Source of the DNA: Lutimaribacter_A marinistellae
Lineage (GTDB): Bacteria > Pseudomonadota > Alphaproteobacteria > Rhodobacterales > Rhodobacteraceae
Direction of reading: 5' to 3'
DNA length: 64,000 bases
NCBI RefSeq assembly: GCF_042648365.1
Contig: NZ_JBHRXI010000017.1
Location: 310,001 to 374,000, forward strand
The notes under the pieces are model-generated. The model was not told the origin of the DNA. It saw only the letters and a program-made list of their open reading frames with translations, and did no database searches. The position numbers were made by a program, and so were the translations under genes. Below, piece after piece: positions 53,609 through 62,072 of the stretch. Numbering within the stretch: position 1 is the first letter of the stretch; the number at the start of each line of letters is the position of its first letter.

Positions 53609-55081
53609 ATGCGACTTACCAGAGTTATTGCCGCCATTGTTATCGGCGCATCCGCGAGCCTCAGCCAGCTGGACGCCCAGACGCTCCGGAACGCCTCGCC
53701 GCCCGCGGAGTTTCCTCCGGCCTCTTTCAAGGGCAAGCAATATGTGGACAGCCGCGGATGCATCTACATCCGTGCGGGCATAGACGGGAACACGACCTGG
53801 GTTCCGCGTGTGACGCGTGACCGGCGCCAGGTGTGCGGCTATAAACCTACTGCGGTTGCGGGCGCGACGACAGCGGCCCCGCGCAGCTCCACACCCACCG
53901 AGATCACGATCGAGTCGCCGCCGACGGCTACCGCTTCGGCGGCCCCGCGTCAGGCGGCGCCAGCGCCGGCACCCGCGCCGACCCGAACGGCGGCTCCGCG
54001 CCCCGCGCCTCAGCCCGCCGCGACGACGGCCAGACCGACCACGACGGCAACGGCTGTGCGGACGGCACCTGCGCCAGCGCCCACGGTACGTACCGTCCGC
54101 AAGGTGCCGGCGAGCACGGTTACCCCGCAGACCACGATTACAAAGCGTGTACCCGCAACCGCTGCCACCGCACCCAGTGCCGCAGCAACGGCGCCGGCCG
54201 CCACACCGGCGGCATCTGGCGGGTGCTCGAACGCATCGGCCTTCAGCCAGCGATACATCAACAAGAGCGGTGTCCGGTGCGGCCCACAGGCCGAAGCGCC
54301 GATCACCTACGGCCGGGGGTGGGACAGGAACTCGGCACTCACACCACGTGAAACGACCCCCGCGGCCGTGCCGGTCAGCACCCGCCCGGCCCAGAGCGAT
54401 GGTGTGCCCATGTCGCTTGAGACACGGATCGTCGCCAAGCATATCTATGACAACCGTCAGAACACGACCAATGTCTCGGTGCCCAACGGGTATCGTCCGG
54501 CCTGGACCGATGACCGGCTCAACCCGCAGCGCGCAGAGCATACGCTGCGCCCGCCGATTGCGCTCAGCACCTTCACGCCGCCACAAGGCTATCGCAAGGT
54601 CGATCGTGAGGATGACCGCCTGAATCCGAATCGCGGGCTGCGCACGGCGCAGGGCGATACAGCGACGAACCAGATCTGGACCGATACGATTCCGCGTGAA
54701 TTGCGGCCGGTCGCAACCAACCCCCGTACGATCACGGTCACTCATCCTGACCGGGCCTATGTGAATACCGCAGAGGGTGGCGCGCAGACCTATCGCTTGT
54801 CCTCACGTAATGCGCCGGGCAGCGCGGCACCGGCGACGGTCGAGGCCCGCGCCAAACCGTCTTACGTTCGTGTCGCGACTTTTGGCAGCGACGCCGAAGC
54901 ACGCAAGGCTGCAAAAGCCCTGGCAGGGCAGGGCCTTCCGGTTCGTCTGGGTACCATCAAGCGGCGCTCGGGCGATGTGCGGGTTGTGCTTGCAGGGCCC
55001 TATTCCGATCGGGATCAGGCAGCCAGCACGTTGAACCGGCTGCGCGCGGCAGGCTATGGCGGTGCAAGCCTGACACGCTGA
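53609..55081 (+). CDS. SPOR-domain exported protein
   Basis: A 490-residue protein. A signal peptide (VIAAIVIGASASLSQLDA) leads to a conserved Cys-containing block (YVDSRGCIYIRAGIDGNTTW), then a long Ala/Pro/Thr-rich linker (about 85-205). A second conserved block (GVRCGPQAEAPITYG) follows. The C-terminal SPOR domain (about 413-490: KPSYVRVATFGSDAEARKAA, VRVVLAGPYSDRDQAA) binds denuded septal peptidoglycan. It probably acts in the periplasm at the division site. It converges on the M48-like gene. Confidence 0.85.
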   Translation: MRLTRVIAAIVIGASASLSQLDAQTLRNASPPAEFPPASFKGKQYVDSRGCIYIRAGIDGNTTWVPRVTRDRRQVCGYKPTAVAGATTAAPRSSTPTEITIESPPTATASAAPRQAAPAPAPAPTRTAAPRPAPQPAATTARPTTTATAVRTAPAPAPTVRTVRKVPASTVTPQTTITKRVPATAATAPSAAATAPAATPAASGGCSNASAFSQRYINKSGVRCGPQAEAPITYGRGWDRNSALTPRETTPAAVPVSTRPAQSDGVPMSLETRIVAKHIYDNRQNTTNVSVPNGYRPAWTDDRLNPQRAEHTLRPPIALSTFTPPQGYRKVDREDDRLNPNRGLRTAQGDTATNQIWTDTIPRELRPVATNPRTITVTHPDRAYVNTAEGGAQTYRLSSRNAPGSAAPATVEARAKPSYVRVATFGSDAEARKAAKALAGQGLPVRLGTIKRRSGDVRVVLAGPYSDRDQAASTLNRLRAAGYGGASLTR

Positions 55082-55088
55082 GCGGCGC

Positions 55089-56102
55089 TCAATTTCCGCA
55101 GATCGTCTGGAGCAGGACCCAGTCGCGATCCGGCAGCACCGGTTCCAGCGTGCGGCCAGCCATCGGGTCGGCCTCGATCAGGGGCAGCACGGTCTCGCCA
55201 GTTATGTCGCGCGCATAGGCATAGGGCGAGGAGGGGATGGCCGCCTGCCCGAAAACCGACAGCAGGGCCTCGTCCGACAGGTCGGGACGGGCTTGTGCCA
55301 GAACCCGCTCCGCGTAGCGGTCGAGGATCTCGGGTGTCAGCGCGCCGGTTGTCAGCAGGCGAAAGGACGCGCCGATTCCGGCATGGGAGAGAAGCTCCGC
55401 CAACGGGTCGAACGTCTCGGCGCGGGCACGCTCTGCCAGCACGTGACCCGCCGCAACGGCAGGATCCTCGTGATCCTCGATCAATTCGCGGTTCAGTAGA
55501 ACGATACCGCCGGGCAGATGAAGGCTGTCGGGAACGCCATCGGGCAGGATCACGATCCGTCTGACGCCGGTTCGCTGGGCAAGGCGGGCAAGCGCCCCGG
55601 TCGTTTCCTCGCTGGTGCAGGCCTGGCCAGATACCCGTTCGATCCGGTCGAGGACGGTTTCACCGATCTCTTGCCGCTTGATCGGCGGCACCACGGAGAC
55701 CGCGTGCCGTTGCAGTGCCCCGGGCATCCAGAAGGTCAGCAGCGCCAGAACCAGCGAAACGGTCGCGGCGACCGAGATCCAGCGTAACCGACCGGGATGC
55801 GGCCGCGCCCGCCGGACGGCGTCCTGCAGACGGTCGATGGCCTCGATCATCATCGTTTCGCTCTTGTCGATCTCCAGCGTCTCGCCGTTGTCGCCATCCG
55901 GATGGTAGAGCGCGGGAAAGGCGCCGGGGTTCTGCCGCTCGATGGCGGCCAGCGACCAATGCGTCAGCGCGCGGTCGTTGAAATCAGAAATCGTCAGCGT
56001 GGCCTCGCCGATCGAGATAACGACCTCGCGGCGCTGTTCGTCCGGCGCGGGACGCCACAGCCCGGTCGCTTCGATCCGCTGGTATTGCTTGAGCGCAGTC
56101 AT
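55089..56102 (-). CDS. M48-like membrane protein lacking a visible HExxH
   Basis: A 337-residue protein with an N-terminal cytoplasmic domain and one membrane segment (about 108-126, ISVAATVSLVLALLTFWMPG). A C-terminal domain follows, laid out like M48-type peptidases (VRRIVILPDGVPDSLHLPGG then VLLNRELIEDHEDPAVAAGH). Where the zinc motif HExxH is expected, the sequence reads AAGHVLAERA, so one metal ligand or the catalytic Glu appears displaced. It may be a pseudopeptidase. The family call is from layout, not a full motif match. Confidence 0.6.
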   Translation of the reverse strand: MTALKQYQRIEATGLWRPAPDEQRREVVISIGEATLTISDFNDRALTHWSLAAIERQNPGAFPALYHPDGDNGETLEIDKSETMMIEAIDRLQDAVRRARPHPGRLRWISVAATVSLVLALLTFWMPGALQRHAVSVVPPIKRQEIGETVLDRIERVSGQACTSEETTGALARLAQRTGVRRIVILPDGVPDSLHLPGGIVLLNRELIEDHEDPAVAAGHVLAERARAETFDPLAELLSHAGIGASFRLLTTGALTPEILDRYAERVLAQARPDLSDEALLSVFGQAAIPSSPYAYARDITGETVLPLIEADPMAGRTLEPVLPDRDWVLLQTICGN

Positions 56103-56232
56103 GCGTCGGGGATGCTCGAATTCTTGTTTTGCGGGAAGGTTAGCACGCGGTGCATGACGGGAGCAAACCGGTTACACGGCATCTTGAGTACAGGTCTTTT
56201 CAAGCTGGAACTGCCCGTCTAGCCTGCGCGGC

Positions 56233-56880
56233 ATGATCATCTCGCCGGGTCGCGGCTACATCTTTGTGCACATCCCCAAGACGGGCGGCACCTCGCTGGC
56301 CCTCGCGCTTGAGGCGCGGGCGAAGAAGGATGATATCATGCTGGGTGACACGCCCAAGGCCCGGCAGCGTAGGCACCGTGTCAAGGGGGCAAAGACCCGG
56401 GGACGATTGTGGAAACACGCCACACTCGCCGATATTGATGGGCTGATCGCCCCTCAGCAGCTTGCCGGTTTGTTCGCCTTCACCCTCGTACGCAACCCGT
56501 GGGACCGGGCTGTCAGCTACTATCACTGGTTGCGGGTGCAGGCGTTCGATCATCCCGCCGTAGGGTTGGCAAAAAGCTTGGAATTCGAACGGTTCGTGAC
56601 CCATGCCGACACGCTCGCCGCGTTTTCGGCAACGCCAGCACGTCATTACATGACGCGCGCCGACGGGGTCGAACAATGTGCCGCCTACATCCGTATCGAG
56701 GAACTGGTCGCGGATCAGGCCCCGCTTGCTGTGCATCTGGGTTTCAAGCTCGATCCGCCACACCAGAACCGGTCACAGCGAGACAGGGATTACCGTCCCT
56801 ATTTCTCGGACCGCAGCGCCGAGGCGATTGCAACCGCTTGCGCCGAGGATATCGCCCGGTTCGGCTATTCTTTCGGGTAA
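56233..56880 (+). CDS. Sulfotransferase family 2 protein
   Basis: A 215-residue protein opening GYIFVHIPKTGGTSLALALE, the PAPS 5'-phosphosulfate-binding loop with Lys and the following Thr/Ser. FAFTLVRNPWDRAVSYYHWL is the 3'-phosphate-binding block. Acceptors of this family include sugars and glycans. No polysaccharide cluster is adjacent, so the acceptor is unknown. It is shorter than many relatives but both cofactor blocks are present. Confidence 0.87.
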   Translation: MIISPGRGYIFVHIPKTGGTSLALALEARAKKDDIMLGDTPKARQRRHRVKGAKTRGRLWKHATLADIDGLIAPQQLAGLFAFTLVRNPWDRAVSYYHWLRVQAFDHPAVGLAKSLEFERFVTHADTLAAFSATPARHYMTRADGVEQCAAYIRIEELVADQAPLAVHLGFKLDPPHQNRSQRDRDYRPYFSDRSAEAIATACAEDIARFGYSFG

Positions 56881-57066
56881 CCTACTCTGCGTTTCCGTTC
56901 ATGCGCCAATCGCGGTTAACGGGGGGCATTTTTCGCATTTGCCGAAACATTGCCACAATCATGCCGCGACAACGGCACAGTGGGGGCACGCGAATCGGGC
57001 TGGATGACACTCGTATAGAGAACACGGCGAGACGCCACTTGCTGCTGCCACAGGAAAGGACAAGGC

Positions 57067-57792
57067 GTGTTCGAATGGTTGGAACGACGTGCGGTGCAAG
57101 ACCGCCGAGAAGAGATGCCCAGCCCGATCGGCGATGGGCTGTTGATTACAGGCCATACCGGCCTGATGGCCGGCACGCAGGTCGCCTCGAACCTGGGCTG
57201 GCGCGCGGTCGAGGAGCTGCGCGTGGGCGAGAAGGTGCTGACCTTCGACAATGCCATGCAGACGGTTACGGATATCCAGCGCGACCGCCTCGTCCTGCCA
57301 GAGTGCGAGTTGGGCGAGGATCACCTCCCGATCCATGTCCCCGAGGGCGCGCTTTATAACCGGTGTGACCTGTGGTTGATGCCCGAACAGGGAATGCTGA
57401 TCGAATGCGATGCCGTGCATGATGCCGTTGGCGAACCCTATGCCGTAGTTCCCGCCCGTCTTCTTTGCGGGTTGCGGGGAATAGACCGCGGCCGCCCCGC
57501 GCATGCGCTTGAGGTCGTGACACTGGCCTTCGCGCGGGATGAGGCGGTCTATGTCGAAGGTGGCATGCTGGCCTATTGTCCCCGACCCGTTGCGCTCTTT
57601 CCCGGTGGTGACGATGTGGGCCGCGGATTGTACGAGCGGGTCGATGGCCGTGCGGGGCGCTTCTTGATGAAATGCCTGCGCGAAGATGACGACATTCGCG
57701 CCGTGGCGTCACCGCCGGAATGCATGCCCGCAGGTATCCCGAGCAGCCACGTCAGGCCGCGCCGCCCTGCGATGATCGCAGAGCACCCGTAA
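57067..57792 (+). CDS. Hint-domain (Hedgehog/intein-type) protein
   Basis: A 241-residue protein whose central part (about 35-185) matches the Hint domain of many Rhodobacteraceae: GLMAGTQVASNLGWRAVEEL, RVGEKVLTFDNAMQTVTDI, then YNRCDLWLMPEQGMLIEC and VVPARLLCGLRGI. The self-splicing Cys at the domain start is not present (AGTQVAS), so autocatalysis is doubtful. The start is a GTG at 57067 with GGAAAGGA upstream. It has its own terminator. Function is unknown. Confidence 0.8.
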   Translation: MFEWLERRAVQDRREEMPSPIGDGLLITGHTGLMAGTQVASNLGWRAVEELRVGEKVLTFDNAMQTVTDIQRDRLVLPECELGEDHLPIHVPEGALYNRCDLWLMPEQGMLIECDAVHDAVGEPYAVVPARLLCGLRGIDRGRPAHALEVVTLAFARDEAVYVEGGMLAYCPRPVALFPGGDDVGRGLYERVDGRAGRFLMKCLREDDDIRAVASPPECMPAGIPSSHVRPRRPAMIAEHP

Positions 57793-57831
57793 CGCTTTCA
57801 GGAGAGACTACCCCCCTCGGTCTCCCTATTT

Positions 57832-57866
57832 GGCCGGCGCTTCCTTGCAAAGTGCCGGCCCTTTTT
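57832..57866 (+). terminator. Terminator of the Hint-domain gene
   Basis: GGCCGGC-GCTT and AAGT-GCCGGCC (57832-57860) form a long stem followed by CTTTTTA. It reaches into the stop codon of the convergent DUF6476 gene at 57865-57867. Confidence 0.88.
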
Positions 57867-58176
57867 ATGGGGCGGCGTTCAGGCGGATCTCTTGCCGTAG
57901 GCGACCGGTGGCCTTGTCGAAGATCAGGATGCGTTCATCGGCCGTCACGACCGCATACCAGTTCGGCCCGATCGTTACGGCCTGCGCACGCGCGCCGTCG
58001 GGCAGTTCGACATCTTCGGGCAGGGTCGGGGTACGGTCCGACAGGCGGATGACAATCAGGCCGAAGGTCAGTATGACGCCCCCAATCATCACCGCCGTGA
58101 GAAGCATCACCATTCGCCGCAGCAGGCGAAGTTGCGGCGTCTCTACAGGCTCGGACGAACTGGAATTGTCGGACAT
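57865..58176 (-). CDS. DUF6476 family membrane protein
   Basis: A 103-residue protein with one membrane helix (about 18-43, LLRRMVMLLTAVMIGGVILT) and a C-terminal domain VTIGPNWYAVVTADERILIF, matching DUF6476 of Rhodobacteraceae. It is probably membrane-anchored with the C-terminus in the periplasm. Its ATG (complement of 58174-58176) overlaps the ATG of rluD on the other strand (58175-58177) by two bases, so each gene's leader lies within the other's coding sequence. Confidence 0.82.
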   Translation of the reverse strand: MSDNSSSSEPVETPQLRLLRRMVMLLTAVMIGGVILTFGLIVIRLSDRTPTLPEDVELPDGARAQAVTIGPNWYAVVTADERILIFDKATGRLRQEIRLNAAP

Positions 58177-59224
58177 GGCCACCCGCCGGATAGAATTCAC
58201 GATCGCGGCCGCACCGCCGCCCCGCCTTGATAAGGCGCTTTCCCGCGATGTGCCAGACGAGGCGGCGCTGTCGCGCACGCGGCTGGCGCGGCTGATCGGT
58301 GAGGGAGCCGTATCGGTGGATGGCACGGTCGTGGTCGACCCCAAGGCCAGCATCGCCGAGGGCGCGCAGGTGACGATCGAGGTGGAAGAAGCGCAGGACA
58401 GCCACATCGGACCCGAGGCGATCCCGTTGTCGGTCGTCTACGAAGATGCCGACCTGATCGTTGTCGACAAACCTGCGGGGATGGTGGTGCACCCGGCGCC
58501 CGGTACCCCTTCGGGCACGCTGGTGAACGCCCTGCTGCATCATTGCGGGGCGGATCTGTCCGGTGTTGGCGGAGTCAAGCGTCCTGGGATCGTGCACAGG
58601 ATCGACAAGGAAACAAGCGGCCTGCTGGTCGTGGCCAAGAGCGATGCCGCACATCATGGGCTGGCCGAGCAATTCGCCGCGCACAGTGTCGAGCGTGTCT
58701 ATCGCGCCCTGTGCTATGGCGTGCCGGATGCCGGTGACCCGAGGCTGCGCGGTGTGCGCGGCGCGAGTTTCGAGGCAGGCAACGTACTGCGCCTGACCAC
58801 GCAGATCGCACGCCACAAGACCGACCGGCAGAAACAGGCGGTGACCTTTCATGGCGGCAAACATGCCGTGACACGGGCGCGGGTTATCGAGCGGTTCGGT
58901 TCGCCGTCCGTGGCCGCGCTTCTCGAGTGCTGGCTGGAAACCGGCCGGACACACCAGATCCGCGTGCACATGGCGCATGCCGGGCATGCGTTGATCGGTG
59001 ATCCGGTCTATGGCGGCAAGCGGAAACTGCCCGCGAACGCCTTGCCGCAAGCTGCGCAGGACGCCGTGCAGTCCTTTCCGCGCCAAGCGCTCCACGCGGC
59101 GGTTTTGGGCTTCAACCACCCGATTTCTGGCGAAAATTTGCGGTTCGAGAGCGAATTGCCCGCAGATCTGACGTTGCTCTTGCTGACGCTTCGAGGCGAA
59201 AATCCGATGGTCGAATCGATTTAG
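58175..59224 (+). CDS. RluA-family ribosomal RNA pseudouridine synthase (RluD-like)
   Basis: A 349-residue enzyme. The S4 RNA-binding domain (about 15-75) is followed by the catalytic domain with LIVVDKPAGMVVHPAPG and GIVHRIDKETSGLLVVAK, where the Asp in HRID is catalytic. LLECWLETGRTHQIRVHMAH is the third motif. RluD-type enzymes modify helix 69 of 23S rRNA; which position this one uses cannot be read from sequence. It precedes rpoH on the same strand. Confidence 0.92.
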   Translation: MATRRIEFTIAAAPPPRLDKALSRDVPDEAALSRTRLARLIGEGAVSVDGTVVVDPKASIAEGAQVTIEVEEAQDSHIGPEAIPLSVVYEDADLIVVDKPAGMVVHPAPGTPSGTLVNALLHHCGADLSGVGGVKRPGIVHRIDKETSGLLVVAKSDAAHHGLAEQFAAHSVERVYRALCYGVPDAGDPRLRGVRGASFEAGNVLRLTTQIARHKTDRQKQAVTFHGGKHAVTRARVIERFGSPSVAALLECWLETGRTHQIRVHMAHAGHALIGDPVYGGKRKLPANALPQAAQDAVQSFPRQALHAAVLGFNHPISGENLRFESELPADLTLLLLTLRGENPMVESI

Positions 59225-59324
59225 CGACGGAAAACGGCAACCAATTCGTTCAACAAGCGTTGATTGCCTTATCACTTCAGCGGTCTTGACTGTGTGTGGT
59301 AGCGATCACATATGGCATGTTAAG

Positions 59325-59345
59325 TCCTTAAACATTTAAGGAGGG
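59325..59345 (+). promoter_or_regulatory. rpoH: AT-rich hairpin over the rpoH Shine-Dalgarno (candidate RNA thermometer)
   Basis: TCCTTAAA (59325-59332) and TTTAAGGA (59335-59342) are perfect inverted repeats around CA. The right arm contains the AAGGA of the Shine-Dalgarno AAGGAGGG. In RNA the UCCUU arm would pair with it and block ribosome binding, and the A/U-rich stem should melt on warming. A second purine stretch (AAAGGGA, 59348-59354) closer to the ATG at 59357 could also bind ribosomes, which weakens the case. Confidence 0.5.
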
Positions 59346-59356
59346 ACAAAGGGACG

Positions 59357-60253
59357 ATGGCAAATTACGGGAATCTGCCGGCGCCGACGCCCGAGGGTGG
59401 TCTGAACCGGTACATGCAGGAAATCCGCAAGTTTCCCCTTCTGGAACCGGAAGAGGAATACATGCTGGCCAAGCGCTGGGTCGAAGCCGAGGATACCGAG
59501 GCCGCACACCGGCTGGTGACGAGCCATTTGCGGCTCGCTGCCAAGATCGCCATGGGCTATCGCGGTTATGGCCTGCCGCAGGCCGAGGTCATCTCGGAGG
59601 CCAATGTTGGCCTGATGCAGGCGGTCAAGCGGTTCGACCCTGAAAAGGGCTTCCGCCTTGCGACGTATGCGATGTGGTGGATCCGCGCCTCGATCCAGGA
59701 ATACATCCTGCGGTCGTGGAGCCTTGTGAAACTGGGAACCACCTCGGCACAGAAGAAGCTTTTCTTCAATCTGCGCAAGGCAAAGGCGCGCATCGGTGCG
59801 TTGGAAGAGGGCGATCTTCGCCCCGAAAACGTCAAGCAGATCGCTAATGATCTGGGCGTCACCGAAGAAGAGGTCATCAGCATGAACCGGCGTATGTCGG
59901 GCGGCGATGCATCTCTGAACGCCACGGTCGGATCCGAGGGCGAGGGGTCCATGCAGTGGCAGGACTGGCTTGAGGACGAAGAGGCGAACCAGGCCGAGGA
60001 TTATGAGGCGCGTGACGAACTTGAGGCGCGGCGCGAATTGCTCGCTGCGGCGCTCGATGTTCTGAACGATCGGGAAAAGGACATCCTGACCCAGCGTCGC
60101 CTTATGGATCAGCCGGTCACGCTTGAGGATCTGAGCGGCCAGTACAATGTCAGCCGTGAACGCATCCGTCAGATCGAGGTACGCGCATTCGAAAAGTTGC
60201 AGAAACGGATGCGCGAACTGGCCCGCGAAAAGGGCATGATGGGCGCGAAATGA
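59357..60253 (+). CDS. rpoH: RNA polymerase heat-shock sigma factor
   Basis: A 298-residue sigma-70 family factor of group RpoH. Region 1.2/2 includes YMQEIRKFPLLEPEEEYMLA, SHLRLAAKIAMGYRGYGLPQ and FRLATYAMWWIRASIQEYIL. The RpoH box is SAQKKLFFNLRKAKARIGAL. Region 4.2 ends in LEDLSGQYNVSRERIRQIEV with the -35-binding helix. It directs transcription of chaperone and protease genes. The leader carries a hairpin over its ribosome-binding site. Confidence 0.96.
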   Translation: MANYGNLPAPTPEGGLNRYMQEIRKFPLLEPEEEYMLAKRWVEAEDTEAAHRLVTSHLRLAAKIAMGYRGYGLPQAEVISEANVGLMQAVKRFDPEKGFRLATYAMWWIRASIQEYILRSWSLVKLGTTSAQKKLFFNLRKAKARIGALEEGDLRPENVKQIANDLGVTEEEVISMNRRMSGGDASLNATVGSEGEGSMQWQDWLEDEEANQAEDYEARDELEARRELLAAALDVLNDREKDILTQRRLMDQPVTLEDLSGQYNVSRERIRQIEVRAFEKLQKRMRELAREKGMMGAK

Positions 60254-60268
60254 TCCAGCAAAGCCCTG

Positions 60269-60296
60269 AAACCCTCTGGCCTTTGGCTGGAGGGTT
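60269..60296 (+). terminator. Weak terminator after rpoH
   Basis: AACCCTC and GAGGGTT with inner TGGCC/GGCT pairs form a stem near 60270-60296, with no long T-run. It may only partly end rpoH transcription before trmO, which starts 16 bases later. Confidence 0.45.
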
Positions 60297-60311
60297 CAGC
60301 AGTCTTTCCGA

Positions 60312-60788
60312 ATGACCGATATCCGAGAGAATGAGATTCGTGCTGATGCGCCCGTGTCGTCCGATGCAAGCGTTGCCTTCATCGGCATTATCCGCACGCC
60401 GTGGCCGGATCGGTCCCTTTGTCCAAGGCAAGGGCGGTTGGATGGACCGGAGTGTCGGCTTGTCCTTCAGCCCCAATGGTGCGATGCGCTGCAAGGGCTT
60501 GAAAAGTTCGAGATGATCGACGTCCTGTACTGGCTTGATCGCAGCCGGAGGGACCTTGTCACGCAAAGCCCCAAGAGCGATGGGCGCACGGTCGGCACCT
60601 TTGCCTTGCGTTCCCCGGTGCGGCCCAACCCGATCGGTCTGTCAAAGGTCAAGCTGGTCGGGATTGACGGGGGCGAAGTTGTGGTTCGCGGTCTAGATTG
60701 CATCGACGGAACGCCGCTGATCGATATCAAGCCGGACATCTGCGCGTTCTCACCGATCGCACCGCCCAAGCAAAGCGCGGAGTTTTAG
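60312..60788 (+). CDS. trmO: tRNA t6A37 N6-methyltransferase TrmO
   Basis: A 158-residue SAM-dependent enzyme of the TsaA/TrmO (UPF0066) family that adds a methyl group to t6A37 in threonine tRNA. Signatures are FIGIIRTPWPDRSLCPRQG, GTFALRSPVRPNPIGLSKVK and GLDCIDGTPLIDIKPDI. It converges with tpiA; their stop codons overlap at 60785-60788. Confidence 0.9.
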   Translation: MTDIRENEIRADAPVSSDASVAFIGIIRTPWPDRSLCPRQGRLDGPECRLVLQPQWCDALQGLEKFEMIDVLYWLDRSRRDLVTQSPKSDGRTVGTFALRSPVRPNPIGLSKVKLVGIDGGEVVVRGLDCIDGTPLIDIKPDICAFSPIAPPKQSAEF

Positions 60789-61534
60789 GCGGCCTCGAGC
60801 GCCGTGATGATTGGCGAGAAATCCGAAGCCTTGAGGCTGGCCCCGCCGACCAGCGCGCCATCCACTTCGGGCACGGCAAAGATCTCTGCAGCGTTCGATG
60901 GCTTCACCGAGCCGCCGTAGAGCAGGCGAACCGACCGGCCGACACCGGCACCGAAGCGACGCTCCAACCGGGCTCGAATGAACTCGTGCACTTCTCCGAT
61001 CTCATTGATTTCCGGTACTTTTCCGGTTCCTATGGCCCAGATCGGTTCGTAGGCGACAACCAGTTGTTCGCCGGTCACGAGGTCTGGTATCGAGCCCGAG
61101 AGTTGCCCGCCAATGATGTCGAGCGTATTCGCCGCTTCGCGTTCCGCCAGGCTCTCGCCCACGCAAATGACGGCAATCAATCCTGCCTGAAGGGCGGCGC
61201 GGGCCTTGGCGCGCACGCGTTCATCGGTTTCTCCATGGTCGGCGCGGCGCTCGGAATGGCCGAGGATGACCGCGGTTGCGCCGGCGTCGCGAAGCATTTC
61301 GGCGCTGATATCGCCGGTATGCGCGCCGGTCATCTCACTGTGGCAATCCTGGCCGCCGGTAGCGACGGAAGATTCGCGCAGGATCCGGGCGGCCCGGTCG
61401 ATCAGCGTGGCGGGAGGGCAGATCAGCACGTCGACCGATGGGGCGGGATGCGCCTGTGCAAGCGCCTCGAGCTCGGCCAGCGAAGTGCTGGTTCCGTTCA
61501 TCTTCCAGTTGCCCGCCGCCAGTTTGCGCCGCAT
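60785..61534 (-). CDS. tpiA: Triosephosphate isomerase
   Basis: A 249-residue TIM barrel interconverting dihydroxyacetone phosphate and glyceraldehyde 3-phosphate. The N-terminal AAGNWKMNG gives Asn and catalytic Lys. VILGHSERRA gives catalytic His. VVAYEPIWAIGTGKVP holds the catalytic Glu and loop 6. LYGGSVKPSN and DGALVGGASLKASDF bind phosphate. It stands alone on the minus strand. Confidence 0.97.
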   Translation of the reverse strand: MRRKLAAGNWKMNGTSTSLAELEALAQAHPAPSVDVLICPPATLIDRAARILRESSVATGGQDCHSEMTGAHTGDISAEMLRDAGATAVILGHSERRADHGETDERVRAKARAALQAGLIAVICVGESLAEREAANTLDIIGGQLSGSIPDLVTGEQLVVAYEPIWAIGTGKVPEINEIGEVHEFIRARLERRFGAGVGRSVRLLYGGSVKPSNAAEIFAVPEVDGALVGGASLKASDFSPIITALEAA

Positions 61535-61602
61535 GAGTTTCGCTCCCTATCCTGTTGATCTTGCAATAGCATCAGGGGGCGGGCGGGGCAATCTCGGGAT
61601 GC

Positions 61603-61968
61603 TCAGCCGGACTGGTTCAGCGTTTCGTCGAACTTGATGGACTCGCCGCAGCCGCAGGCATCGACCACGTTCGGGTTCTTGAACTTGAAACCCGCTTCGA
61701 GCAGCGAAACCTCGTAGTCGATCTCGGTCCCGAAGAGGAACATCTGCGCCATGGGCGCGATCATGATGCGGGCGCCGTCCTGCTCGACCACTTCATCATG
61801 TGGGTCGGCAGTGTCGACATACTCCATCGTGTATTCCATGCCCGCGCAGCCGCCCTTTTTCACGCCGATGCGCAGGCCGGCGTGGCCGCCTTTGTCCATC
61901 AGTTTGGCGATCTGGCCTGCGGCCTTGGGTGTCATGGTCACGGCCTGTTTGCCGGGTATGCCGAACAT
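61603..61968 (-). CDS. A-type iron-sulfur carrier (HesB/IscA/SufA family)
   Basis: A 121-residue protein with the three conserved cysteines of A-type carriers: GVKKGGCAGMEYTMEY and VDACGCGESIKF. It delivers Fe-S clusters to target proteins. The start at 61968 is favoured by GGAG 7 bases upstream; an ATG at 61980 is possible. It lies about 100 bases downstream of sufT on the same strand, an arrangement typical of the ends of suf operons; the rest of suf is not in the window. Confidence 0.9.
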   Translation of the reverse strand: MFGIPGKQAVTMTPKAAGQIAKLMDKGGHAGLRIGVKKGGCAGMEYTMEYVDTADPHDEVVEQDGARIMIAPMAQMFLFGTEIDYEVSLLEAGFKFKNPNVVDACGCGESIKFDETLNQSG

Positions 61969-62072
61969 CGGTGTCTCCATCCTCGCACGCCATTTCAATC
62001 TAGGCGGGCGTGTCCTGTGGCTCAAGAGGGATGCGGCTGCGGGTGTGTAACCCTTTGCTACCGCGTTGTTTT

